Assembly: GCA_003402735.1 (NCBI GenBank)
Contig: QQNE01000006.1
Location: 1 to 64,000 of the forward strand
Length of the DNA: 64,000 bases
Source: Verrucomicrobiota bacterium
GTDB taxonomy: Bacteria > Verrucomicrobiota > Verrucomicrobiia > Verrucomicrobiales > DEV007
Direction of reading: 5' to 3'
Below the pieces are notes generated by a model, which was given only the letters and a program-made list of their open reading frames with translations, searched no databases and was not told the DNA's origin. Both the position numbers and the translations under genes were made by a program. This document shows positions 36,951-45,252 of the stretch, piece after piece. How positions within the stretch are numbered: position 1 is the first letter of the stretch; each line of letters begins with the position of its first letter.

Positions 36951-38210
36951 ATGCGAATTCTGGTGGTAGGCAAAGGAGGGCGGGAGCACGCCCTGGTGAC
37001 CGCACTTCATGAGTCCCCTTCCGGGACCGAACTGTTTGCCTTCCCCGGAAGCGACGCCATCCACACCCTGGCCCGCCCGGTCACGGCCGACAGCCTGGCC
37101 AGCTTGGCCAGCTTCATGCAGCGCGAGCGCATCGACCTCTGCGTCGCCGGCGAAGAGAGCTATCTCATCAAGGACGAAGGTCTCGCCAGCGCCTGCGCCG
37201 CCATCGGCGTCCCCTGCTGGGGCCCACCCAAAGAGTCCGCCCAACTCGAAGCGAGCAAGGAATTCGCCAAGCAATTCATGCTCCGTCACGGCATCCCCAC
37301 CGCCAGCTATCAGCGCGCCACCACGTATGAAGAGGCCCGCAACGCCATCACCCATTTCCCCACAGTCCTGAAGTTCGACGGTTTGGCCGCCGGCAAAGGC
37401 GTGGCCATCTGCCACGATTCCGCCACGGCGGAGGCTTTCCTTCGCGAAGTCTTCCTCGAACGCCGCTTCGGCCCGGGCGACCTGCTCGTGGAAGAGTGTC
37501 TCTTCGGCCCGGAAATCTCCATTTTTGCCGCCGTCTCCGGCGCCGATTACCAGATCCTTGCACCCGCACGCGACTACAAACGGATCCGCGACAACGATGA
37601 GGGCCCCAACACCGGCGGCATGGGGGCCGTCTCCTGCCGTGAGGGATTGATCTCTCCGGAATTGCTCGCGGAAATCGAGCGCGATGTCGTCGCTCCCACC
37701 ATTCAAGGACTGCAAGCGGACGGACTGCCCTATCAAGGTTTCCTATATTTCGGACTGATGCTCACGGACGCAGGCCCGAAAGTGCTCGAATACAACTGCC
37801 GCTTCGGCGACCCGGAAGCGCAAGCTGTCCTGCCACTCATCCAGGGCGACCTCGCCCGCTACATCGAAAGCGGTGCCCGCGGCAAACTGGAGAAAAATCT
37901 GATCCGCTTTTCACCGGACTGGAGCGTTTGTGTGATTCTCGCCTCCGCCGGTTATCCTGACCAAATCAAAACCGGCGACCTCATCCAGGGCCTGGAGGCC
38001 GCCTCGAACGTGCGCATCTACCACGCAGGCACGCGCCGGAACGACGCCGGAAACTACCTCACTCAAGGGGGCCGCGTCTTGGCCGTGGTCGCCCAAGCCC
38101 CCACCCGGGAGGCTGCGGTCGCCAAAGCCCACTCCGAAGCGGCCAAGATCCGGTTCGAAGGCTGTCAGCGCCGTACCGATATCGGTCGCCTCCACTTCGA
38201 GACCCCCTGA
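36951..38210 (+). CDS. purD: Phosphoribosylamine--glycine ligase
   Basis: GAR synthetase, the second step of purine synthesis, joining glycine to phosphoribosylamine with ATP. The start at 36951 gives MRILVVGKGGREHAL, the typical N-terminus. Family signatures are VLKFDGLAAGKGV (ATP-grasp), EECLFGPEISIFA, and DNDEGPNTGGMGAVS near residue 215, the PurD hallmark. It ends in a C-terminal rudiment domain. 419 residues is the normal length. No other pur genes are present. It converges on the CysJ-like gene about 100 bases away; I see no strong terminator there. Confidence 0.95.
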   Translation: MRILVVGKGGREHALVTALHESPSGTELFAFPGSDAIHTLARPVTADSLASLASFMQRERIDLCVAGEESYLIKDEGLASACAAIGVPCWGPPKESAQLEASKEFAKQFMLRHGIPTASYQRATTYEEARNAITHFPTVLKFDGLAAGKGVAICHDSATAEAFLREVFLERRFGPGDLLVEECLFGPEISIFAAVSGADYQILAPARDYKRIRDNDEGPNTGGMGAVSCREGLISPELLAEIERDVVAPTIQGLQADGLPYQGFLYFGLMLTDAGPKVLEYNCRFGDPEAQAVLPLIQGDLARYIESGARGKLEKNLIRFSPDWSVCVILASAGYPDQIKTGDLIQGLEAASNVRIYHAGTRRNDAGNYLTQGGRVLAVVAQAPTREAAVAKAHSEAAKIRFEGCQRRTDIGRLHFETP

Positions 38211-38309
38211 GAGCCTGTTTCCACCCTCCAACGCCTCATCGCTTTCCCAAAACAAAGGCATTCGCGGCGTCTTTCAAGGGGCTCCTCACCCAACCGCGGC
38301 CCGCCCCGA

Positions 38310-40151
38310 TCAGTAGACGTCCCGAAGATAACGCTTGGTCTGACGCATCCCCTCGACATAGGCCTCAGCGTCACCCCGGCTCTTTTGTCCGCACTTCTCC
38401 ACGATGCGGATCAACATCTCGTGGACATCTCCAGCCATCCGGCTGGCATCGCCACAGACATAGAAGAAAGCCCCCTCCTCAAGCCAACGCCACAACTCCT
38501 CCGCACGCTCTTCCATGCGGTTCTGGACATAGATCTTGCGCTTCTGGTCCCGCGAAAAAGCCACATCAAGGCGCGTCAACAGACCGTCCTTGAGATATTC
38601 CTGCCATTCCACCTGATAGAGGAAATCCAGGGTGAAACGCTGGTCGCCAAAGAAGAGCCAGTTCCGCCCTTTGGCTCCCACCGCCTGACGCTCTTGCAGA
38701 AAGGCACGAAACGGCGCCACCCCGGTCCCCGGGCCCACCATGACAATCGGCGTATCCCCATCCGCGGGGAGTTTGAAATTCTTGTTGGCCGTCGTGTAGA
38801 CAGGAACCGTTTCGCCCACTTTCACCCGGTCCGCCAGATAGGTGGAAGCCACCCCAACCCGGTCCCGCCCATGCGTCTGATACCGAACCGCCGCCACGGT
38901 GAGATGCACCTCGTCCGGATGCGCCCGCAAACTCGAGGCAATCGAGTAGAGACGGGGAGGCATCTTGCGGAGCAAGGCCAGAAAATCGGCTGCCGGAAGC
39001 CCCTGAACCGGGAAATCAATCAACAGGTCAACCACCTGCCTCCCATGAAGATATTCACGGAACGCGTCCCCATCCGCCAACAATTGGGAGAGCTTGCCCG
39101 ACTTGGCAATCTCATTATATTTCCCCGCCAGATTCTTGGTCAGACTGGTGCAGTCATAGTGCAACTGGAGGGCAGTCGCCAACTCACAGGCAACTCCATC
39201 CACCACCACACTCGATCGCTCAAACTTGCCGGCCGACAAAATCGCCTCCACGTCCTCAGAGCGATTCACCGGCACCACCGCCAACGAGTCCCCCGGCTCA
39301 TACGCCATCCCGGATCCCTCCAAGAGAAACTCGTGATGCCACACCTCTTTGCCGGATCCTCGCCCGCTCAACAAAATCTTTTCCTTCACAGGTGAGGGAA
39401 ACGGATTCTTCTTCCCGTAGACCGGAAGCGACACCACCTCACCACTCACCGCAGTGGAAACAACCGAGGCCTGGACCCCGGCGGAGCGTTTTTGCAACTC
39501 GCCAAGCACCCCCTCCAACCACCGGGCGAACGGCGCCTCGTAATCGGTGTCGCAATCGATCCGATCAAAAAAACGCTCCGCCCCCAATTCCTCGAGCCGG
39601 CGGTCGAAGTCTTTGCCGGTCTGGCAAAATTTGTCGTAGCTCGTGTCCCCGAGCCCGCACACCGCAAAGGATACCCCGGCGAACGATGGGGCCGAGGGCG
39701 ACATCAGAGCCGCATGAAGCGCCACCGCATTGTCCGGCGGATCACCGTCCCCCCAAGTGCTGGTGATGACGAGCAGACGCTTTTCCTTGGACAGTTCTGC
39801 GACCCCCCGCTCTGCCATGTCGATGACCGTGGCCTTGAAACCCCGCTTGGTCGCCTCTTTGCGGGCCATCTGGGCCAAGCCTTCTGCGTTCCCGGATTCG
39901 CTGCCGTAAAGGATCGCCAAGCTCGGCAGGCCCGCGGGCACCGCACCTACCGAAGGCAGCGCGACCGGCACCGCGGCGACGGTGTGTTCCAGCGTGACGG
40001 CCGGAGCCAAACCGGGCTGTTGCAAGGCGGCTTGCACCCCTGCGACGAACCCTGTCAGCCAAGTCAGCTGAGACGGCGTGATCGTGGGCAGAAGACGATT
40101 CAGCGCCAAGCGCTGCTCTTCGGTGAACGGAGCGGAATCAGGAATCTGCAT
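38310..40151 (-). CDS. CysJ-like sulfite reductase flavoprotein (flavodoxin-FAD-NADPH reductase)
   Basis: 613 residues from the ATG at 40151. A short N-terminal segment (about 95 residues) includes TPSQLTWLTGFVAGVQAAL, as seen before the flavodoxin domain of CysJ. The FMN flavodoxin domain has YGSESGNAE and STWGDGDPPDNA. The FAD-binding part has RLYSIASS, followed by GVASTYLADR. The NADPH domain carries MVGPGTGVAPFRAF, and the C-terminus ends in RYLRDVY with the terminal aromatic residue that stacks on FAD. The known role of this family is to feed electrons from NADPH to sulfite reductase (CysI). CysI is not in the window, but cysK lies 12 kb away. Other diflavin reductases are possible. Confidence 0.87.
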   Translation of the reverse strand: MQIPDSAPFTEEQRLALNRLLPTITPSQLTWLTGFVAGVQAALQQPGLAPAVTLEHTVAAVPVALPSVGAVPAGLPSLAILYGSESGNAEGLAQMARKEATKRGFKATVIDMAERGVAELSKEKRLLVITSTWGDGDPPDNAVALHAALMSPSAPSFAGVSFAVCGLGDTSYDKFCQTGKDFDRRLEELGAERFFDRIDCDTDYEAPFARWLEGVLGELQKRSAGVQASVVSTAVSGEVVSLPVYGKKNPFPSPVKEKILLSGRGSGKEVWHHEFLLEGSGMAYEPGDSLAVVPVNRSEDVEAILSAGKFERSSVVVDGVACELATALQLHYDCTSLTKNLAGKYNEIAKSGKLSQLLADGDAFREYLHGRQVVDLLIDFPVQGLPAADFLALLRKMPPRLYSIASSLRAHPDEVHLTVAAVRYQTHGRDRVGVASTYLADRVKVGETVPVYTTANKNFKLPADGDTPIVMVGPGTGVAPFRAFLQERQAVGAKGRNWLFFGDQRFTLDFLYQVEWQEYLKDGLLTRLDVAFSRDQKRKIYVQNRMEERAEELWRWLEEGAFFYVCGDASRMAGDVHEMLIRIVEKCGQKSRGDAEAYVEGMRQTKRYLRDVY

Positions 40152-40278
40152 CGTGAATGCCGGAAGCGTTTGCCAATTAGGAGAAAAAGGAATCAACCGA
40201 AAACGATACGAGCGCGCAAGTCCCGAAGGAACCACGCGCCCGCATCTGAAACCGAATCATGAAGCCTTCCCGCGATCC

Positions 40279-40315
40279 AGACGGATCCGGGCGGCGAACC
40301 GGGATCAGGCCGTCT
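40279..40315 (-). terminator. Stable hairpin at the end of rplQ, possible terminator
   Basis: AGACG GATCC pairs with GGATC AGGC CGTCT (arms 40279-40288 and 40302-40315, with a 4-base bulge). It includes the rplQ stop codon at 40305. It lacks a T-run on the minus strand, so it may be an RNA-stability element or a weak terminator rather than a classical one. Confidence 0.35.
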
Positions 40316-40700
40316 CCTCGGTCTGATCCGAACTTGGCGCTCCCGGAAGATCCACCCATTGGATGATGGCCATCGGAGCCGCATCGCTGCGGCGGAAGCC
40401 AAGCTTGGTGATCCGGGTGTAGCCCCCCTGACGACCCGCAGCCGCCGGCACAACCTGCTCAAACAACTGTTTGACCGGGGACTTCTGCCGGAGAAAGGCC
40501 ACCGCCGTGCGGCGCGCGTGCAGAGTGTCTTTGCGGGCCAGGGTCACCAGCTTCTCCGCCACGGGCCTGAGCGCTTTGGCCTTGGCCAGGGTGGTTCGTA
40601 TGCTGCCGTGCTCAATCAGGCTGCAGGCCATATTGGCCAGCAATGCCCGGCGATGGGATGCGGTCCGCTGAAGCTTTGCGGTTTTCTGCCGGTGTCTCAT
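40305..40700 (-). CDS. rplQ: 50S ribosomal protein L17
   Basis: 131 residues beginning MRHRQKTAKLQRTASHRRAL, a close match to the universal L17 start. Conserved stretches follow (LANMACSLIEHGSIRTT, AKALRPVAEKLVTLA, YTRITKLGFRRSDAAPMAIIQWV). The C-terminus is slightly extended. It is the standard downstream partner of rpoA, 40 bases away, and almost certainly co-transcribed with it. Confidence 0.97.
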   Translation of the reverse strand: MRHRQKTAKLQRTASHRRALLANMACSLIEHGSIRTTLAKAKALRPVAEKLVTLARKDTLHARRTAVAFLRQKSPVKQLFEQVVPAAAGRQGGYTRITKLGFRRSDAAPMAIIQWVDLPGAPSSDQTEETA

Positions 40701-40740
40701 GGAATGTTCAGTTCAGGTTTGCTAGTCGGAGACCCTAGGC

Positions 40741-41823
40741 TCAGTCGTCGGAATTGCCAAGGTTCAAATCAATGAGATCAGTGAGCCCACCCCCGCGCGG
40801 TTTCAAATCCCCCAACAACGGAGCCGGATACGGAGAGTCCATCAGATGCGGATCGATCTGCATCCCCAGGGAGAGCCCCAACTCGGAAAGTTTCTCTTTG
40901 ATCTCGTTCAACGATTTCTTGCCGAAGTTGCGATATTTCAGCATCTCCGCCTCGCTCTTCATCGCCAGTTGTCCCACCGACGTGATGTTGGCATTGTTGA
41001 GGCAGTTCGCGGCCCGCACCGAAAGCTCGATCTCGTTCACGCTCATGTTGAGCAACTTCTTCAACTCCGCGTTCTCCTCGCTCTCCGCCGGAGCCTCCGA
41101 CTCAAAGTGGATCAGCGAATCGTCGTAATTCACGAACACATCGAGGTGGTGACGAAGAATGGCCGACGACTGCAACAACGCATCGGACGGATCGATCCGT
41201 CCATCCGTCCAGACGTGCAACACCAGCTTGTTGTAATCCGTGCGCTGCCCCACCCGTGTGTATTCCACCGCATACTTGACCCGCTGCACCGGCGAAAAGA
41301 TGGAATCGATGGCAATCACCCCAATCGGCATCTCTGCATACTTGTTGTCGTCACTGGTGTTGAAGCCGCGTCCCACGCGCACTTCCAGATCCGCCTCGAA
41401 CTTGGTCTTGCGATCCAAGGTGCAGATCAACTGATCCTTGTTGACCACCTCATACTGAGAGGATTCCTGGATATCAGCCGCCGTCACCGGACCCTCACGA
41501 TCCACCGAAATGCTCAAGGTCGCCGGTTCCTTGCGGTCGAAATGCCGAAACCTCACCTTCTTCAAGTTGAGGATGATATCAGTCACGTCCTCAACCACCC
41601 CGGGAAGCGAAGTGAACTCATGATCCGCACCCGTGATCCGCACCGAAGTGATCGCCGCTCCCTCCAAGGAGGCGAGCAGAACCCGGCGCAATGAGTTCCC
41701 AATGGTATGACCGTAACCGTTCTCGAACGGCTCAGCGGTGAAACAAGCATAGGTTTCGGTCGCCGTTTCCTCGTCTTTCACGAGGTGCTTCGGCATTTCA
41801 AAACGAGCAAGATTGGTCGGCAT
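40741..41823 (-). CDS. rpoA: DNA-directed RNA polymerase alpha subunit
   Basis: 360 residues. The N-terminal assembly domain includes NGYGHTIGNSLRRVLLASLEGAAI, and the region around residues 165-230 contains RVKYAVEYTRVGQRTDYNKL. A flexible acidic linker (about 230-265) leads to the C-terminal domain for UP elements and activators (SVRAANCLNNANI, then KYRNFGKKSLNEIKEKL). The tail after this domain is a little longer than in E. coli. Order rpoA-rplQ is normal, but the usual rpsM-rpsK-rpsD genes do not lie upstream here: a 340-base gap and a divergent gene do. Confidence 0.97.
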   Translation of the reverse strand: MPTNLARFEMPKHLVKDEETATETYACFTAEPFENGYGHTIGNSLRRVLLASLEGAAITSVRITGADHEFTSLPGVVEDVTDIILNLKKVRFRHFDRKEPATLSISVDREGPVTAADIQESSQYEVVNKDQLICTLDRKTKFEADLEVRVGRGFNTSDDNKYAEMPIGVIAIDSIFSPVQRVKYAVEYTRVGQRTDYNKLVLHVWTDGRIDPSDALLQSSAILRHHLDVFVNYDDSLIHFESEAPAESEENAELKKLLNMSVNEIELSVRAANCLNNANITSVGQLAMKSEAEMLKYRNFGKKSLNEIKEKLSELGLSLGMQIDPHLMDSPYPAPLLGDLKPRGGGLTDLIDLNLGNSDD

Positions 41824-42163
41824 AGGATTCTAAGAAACCGGGTTTCCTCCGGGGGGAGTCCCTTTGGATCAGGCACTTGACGGCCCGTCCAACCCCAGAG
41901 ACCAACGGCATTGTTCAAAACAACTCCTTACAGGCGGGGTGGGACCTACGTCGTCTTTCTGGCTTTTGTCAAAGAAAAATTTGGCAGAGCCACCACGGCA
42001 CGATCCGCTCCGCCCGCTCCCGTGCCCAACCCGTCTCATCTTCAATATTTTGCGACCCAGGCCATTTCGCAATTCACTGTTTTTAATTTATTTTCCATGA
42101 TATCTATTGTCATAACAGCAGTTTCCCATTGACTTTGGTTTCTTTATAGCGGAAAGGCGCGGC
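41824..42163. promoter_or_regulatory. Divergent intergenic region between rpoA and the winged-helix gene
   Basis: 340 bases without a gene. The right half (about 42046-42125) is strikingly AT-rich against the high-GC background, as expected for a promoter. On the minus strand a perfect TTGACA lies at 41972-41967, with a weak TAGGTC at -10 distance (41948-41943), a candidate rpoA promoter with a leader of roughly 110 bases. The plus-strand gene has a GGAAAGG ribosome-binding sequence at 42151-42157. No convincing plus-strand -35/-10 pair stands out. Confidence 0.45.
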
Positions 42164-42637
42164 ATGAACACAAGCGATATCACGCTAATTGAAAAACAAA
42201 TTACCGCACTGGAGAAGCAACTCAGTGCTCTGCATTCCCAACGCCTGGCTGTCCTGGAACAACAGGTGCGCGAAGCCCAAAGCCGGATCCAGGCCCTCAC
42301 CGGCACCACCCGCCGCATCTCTTCCCCTGCGGAATCCCCCTCCGCTCGGGCCGCAACTCCTACCCAACCCACCACGGCCCGCGTCGCCCCACGAGTCGCG
42401 CGCGTCAAGTCCGTCAAAGTCGGCGCCAAGAAGAAGCGCACCCGGATGCCCTCTGATCTGGTGAATGACAAGATCATGAACACGATCAAGGAAGCCAACA
42501 GCGAAGGTCTCTCACAGAAGGAGATCAGCGTCCGTTCCGGCGTAAATTACCAGACCACCGCCAAGAAACTCCGGGAGCTCCCTGGCATCGTCAAGAAAGG
42601 TTCCGGCAAGGAAGCCCGCTACACCTTCAAGGGCTGA
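42164..42637 (+). CDS. Coiled-coil plus winged-helix putative DNA-binding protein
   Basis: 157 residues in three parts. A coiled coil at about residues 8-45 (heptads through LIEKQITALEKQLSALHSQR) leads into a Ser/Ala/Pro/Thr linker with a very basic patch (VKVGAKKKRTRMP near residue 90). A C-terminal winged helix-turn-helix at about 97-157 includes GLSQKEISVRSGVNYQTTAK, with the helix-turn-helix in SQKEISVRSGVNYQ. The layout suggests a dimeric regulator or nucleoid-associated protein. It is divergent from rpoA and followed by a strong terminator, so it is a single-gene unit. Family not recognised. Confidence 0.82.
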   Translation: MNTSDITLIEKQITALEKQLSALHSQRLAVLEQQVREAQSRIQALTGTTRRISSPAESPSARAATPTQPTTARVAPRVARVKSVKVGAKKKRTRMPSDLVNDKIMNTIKEANSEGLSQKEISVRSGVNYQTTAKKLRELPGIVKKGSGKEARYTFKG

Positions 42638-42662
42638 TCGCCCCACCCGTTTGATCCAAAAG

Positions 42663-42693
42663 AAAAAGGGAGCTCACAAAGCTCCCTTTTTTT
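42663..42693 (+). terminator. Rho-independent terminator
   Basis: A perfect 12-bp stem AAAAAGGGAGCT/AGCTCCCTTTTT with loop CACAA, ending in seven Ts, 25 bases after the winged-helix gene. The A-tract on the left also gives a T-run on the minus strand, so it probably works for both this gene and the convergent gene ending at 42774. Confidence 0.92.
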
Positions 42694-42773
42694 ATCTGGA
42701 TTTGAGATTCACAAGATTTCCGCAGGGCCGCGTTTTTCGTTGGTCACTGAACTCGTCAGCGCCCGCCCCGCGC

Positions 42774-44717
42774 CTATGGCTGCGTCACCGGAGCCTGCTC
42801 CGGCAAGGATTTGTCCACCAACCTCTTGATGCCTGCGGCCGCATAACTGCTGGCGGGATACATCTGCCGGGACTTCAGATACCACGCCAAACCGGCACCG
42901 GTCTGCCCACGATCCTCCAGCTCCTCCGCCCGCTTCAAGGCGCTCACGAAGGAAGCCACTTCCGTGGCGTAATCGGAACGCGCCTTGCTGAGGGGCGGAT
43001 CGTCAGGAAACTCCTTGAAAGCCTCCTCAACGGTCTCCCAAGCGCCATAAGTGTTCCCGACCTCGGCCAGTTTGCGGGCCTGTTGAATGGAGATGTCGAT
43101 CGTCGTGATGTTGGTGATGATCTCGTTCAGTGCTTCCTGGCGCTTCGGATCATCCACCACGGCGGCGATGTAACGACCCTTGTCCGTATTGATCTGGCGG
43201 AAACTGCGCGTGGCGATGAGGCGATCCAGATCGTTGATGGTCTGGATTTGGCGGTTGCCCTGCTTGGCCATGGAATCGAACGCCGTCTTCAATTCGGGAT
43301 TGGTGGGCCAGATCTGGGTGGCGGCGGCGATGTTCTCCTTGTAAGCCTGTTCATTGCCGCGCAGGCCCTCATTGATGGCCGTCTGGACGTGCATGTTGCT
43401 GGTGAGACGGGCCGTATTGATGGCGGCCAGCGGTTTGGAATGATCAAAGTCCTGCGCCAAACCGCGCATGGCATTCACCTTCTCTTCAGCCAACGCGTAA
43501 TCCTTGACCTCAAGAGAGGAGAGCATCTGGTTGTAAGCCCGAACGAATTCCAGGATGGATTGCTTCTTCTCGAGCTCCACGGTCTGCACCGGCGGCAGGA
43601 ACTCGCCAAGAACAAAAGCCTCCATCAACCGTTTGCTGGCACTGGCACGCTCCCCTTTTTCAATGAGGAAGTTGAAGGCCTCGATCGCTTGCGCGGTGTC
43701 CTGAATCGCCTCATTGGCTAGACTGTCCAAAGAAGTCACGGTGGGATCGAATCCCGCCACGTCCTTGAACATGTTGGAGGCGTCCGATCCCTCTTTGAAC
43801 TGAAGACGACCTCCGCCATCGTTATAGAACTCGGTGTAGATCCTGGCCGCGGCAATGACGTGCTCAAACCGGCGCTGCACGAAAAACTGGACCATCAATC
43901 CCTGGAACTCCAGCTTGCTCTCCAACTCGGATACCGCCATGACCCCCTCATTGGCGGTGATCTTTGCCTGAATCTCCGCGTAGCGCGTCGCGTATTCCCC
44001 GGCGGCGCTGAGACGCCCCACCATGTCCTCGGCACGATCCGCCTGCGGTTGCGCCGCAGCGCCGCCCGCCCCCTGGGAGCTGTTCCCCGGCCGCAACATG
44101 TTGGGTCGGCTGGATAGCTCCGCGTTCCGCACCGTGTCCGATCTCACCCGACGCAGCCGTTCGTTGGCCATCTCCAGCTCACGCCCCTGTTTGCGCGCCA
44201 GCCAGATTCTGTAAACGGCATTGGCAATCGATTCCGACATCCTGCCGTCCTGACGAAAGGTGGAGGCCTTTTCCAACAAAGCCACCGCTCCGTTCAGGTC
44301 GACCCGCCCCCCTTTGGCCTTGTTGTGAGGCGAGAGCGTCTGCCTGATGAGTTCCATGGTGCTGCGATACGCCTGATCCTCCTTGTCGTTGGCAGGCGGC
44401 GCGTTCAGGTATTTCTCGAAACGAGCGTTGAAAATGCGGTTGTCATTGATGTCCCACATCTGTCCCTCGAACATCAGCGTTTCACTCGAGGGATCGAAGA
44501 GGGGCAGCACATTTCCCATCAGGGGATCGCTCCCCTTGGAGGAGTTGGCTGATGAAGAAGTGGAGGTGGAAGTCGATGGCGAACCGGTGCTGGAGGATCC
44601 GGGAGAGGCACCTGATGGAGTGGCCGTTCCGGTCGATTGCGGCGTGAAAACCTGGGCCCAAGCCGCAGAGGGGATCCCCTGCAGACAGATCAAAAGAAGC
44701 AATCTCGAAATGTTCAT
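42774..44717 (-). CDS. Large secreted helical protein of unknown function, TPR-like
   Basis: 647 residues from the ATG at 44717, with signal peptide RLLLLICLQGIPSAAWAQ. A GAGGAG sequence about 13 bases upstream supports this start. A Ser/Thr/Gly-rich linker (about residues 22-60) precedes a long alpha-helical body with helix pairs resembling tetratricopeptide repeats (for example LNGAVALLEKASTFRQDGRM, AYKENIAAATQIWPTNPELK, YGAWETVEEAFKEFPDDPPL). The last part (AGLAWYLKSRQMYPASSYAA) is also TPR-like. Likely a periplasmic assembly or scaffold protein. It follows the membrane-anchored small protein gene by 17 bases, so the two form an operon. Confidence 0.8.
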   Translation of the reverse strand: MNISRLLLLICLQGIPSAAWAQVFTPQSTGTATPSGASPGSSSTGSPSTSTSTSSSANSSKGSDPLMGNVLPLFDPSSETLMFEGQMWDINDNRIFNARFEKYLNAPPANDKEDQAYRSTMELIRQTLSPHNKAKGGRVDLNGAVALLEKASTFRQDGRMSESIANAVYRIWLARKQGRELEMANERLRRVRSDTVRNAELSSRPNMLRPGNSSQGAGGAAAQPQADRAEDMVGRLSAAGEYATRYAEIQAKITANEGVMAVSELESKLEFQGLMVQFFVQRRFEHVIAAARIYTEFYNDGGGRLQFKEGSDASNMFKDVAGFDPTVTSLDSLANEAIQDTAQAIEAFNFLIEKGERASASKRLMEAFVLGEFLPPVQTVELEKKQSILEFVRAYNQMLSSLEVKDYALAEEKVNAMRGLAQDFDHSKPLAAINTARLTSNMHVQTAINEGLRGNEQAYKENIAAATQIWPTNPELKTAFDSMAKQGNRQIQTINDLDRLIATRSFRQINTDKGRYIAAVVDDPKRQEALNEIITNITTIDISIQQARKLAEVGNTYGAWETVEEAFKEFPDDPPLSKARSDYATEVASFVSALKRAEELEDRGQTGAGLAWYLKSRQMYPASSYAAAGIKRLVDKSLPEQAPVTQP

Positions 44718-44734
44718 GATGAAAGGGAAACTCC

Positions 44735-45172
44735 TCACTTGGGACGAACGTCCCGTGCGACCAACAATCCGTTGTCCCCGACTTCAGCGACAAAGGTCAG
44801 GTCGGTATTTTTTTCGATGCTCACGTGGCTGAAATCTTGCGGAACCAAAATCGGCACAGGCGATCCTTCGGACGTTCCGTCCACGTGAAGACTGATCAGC
44901 CTCCCCCGGTCCCGCGTCCAACGCAGCTGTTCCTCCACCGTCCCGTCGACCCGGTAGGTGTTTCCCCGCAGGGAATTGGCATTGTCCAAGTAGTCGCGCA
45001 AACTGAACTCGGTCGCGGCCGCCGCGCGCACGGATCGGCGCGGAGATCCGCCATCGCCGAGCAACAAAAAGGCGACCACCGCGCCGACGAGGAGGATGAA
45101 GAGCAGGCCTCCCACCAATCCCAGGATCTGGTTGGTGTTGGCTCCTGACGAATGGCGAGATCGGCGAGGCAT
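44735..45172 (-). CDS. Small membrane-anchored protein with a possible OB-like domain
   Basis: 145 residues from the ATG at 45172. A basic N-terminus (MPRRSRHSS) and one transmembrane helix (GLVGGLLFILLVGAVVAFLLL) precede an exported domain of about 90 residues, made of short strands (NTYRVDGTVEEQLRW, RLISLHVDG, VPILVPQDF, LTFVAEVGDNGLLVARDV). The layout of anchor plus small beta barrel recalls CcmE, but the haem-binding His motif of CcmE is missing and no other ccm genes are near. Function unknown; probably works with the large helical protein encoded immediately downstream. Confidence 0.75.
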   Translation of the reverse strand: MPRRSRHSSGANTNQILGLVGGLLFILLVGAVVAFLLLGDGGSPRRSVRAAAATEFSLRDYLDNANSLRGNTYRVDGTVEEQLRWTRDRGRLISLHVDGTSEGSPVPILVPQDFSHVSIEKNTDLTFVAEVGDNGLLVARDVRPK

Positions 45173-45252
45173 GAGGAAATCTGGGCAAAGACGCGTCTGG
45201 TGATCAGTATAGGACAAACCGCGGTTTTCGGAAACGAATATTCCGCGTCACC

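Noticed and set aside
44735-45172. Small anchored protein as CcmE
   Set aside because: The anchor-plus-beta layout is similar, but the haem-binding His motif is missing and no cytochrome maturation genes are nearby.
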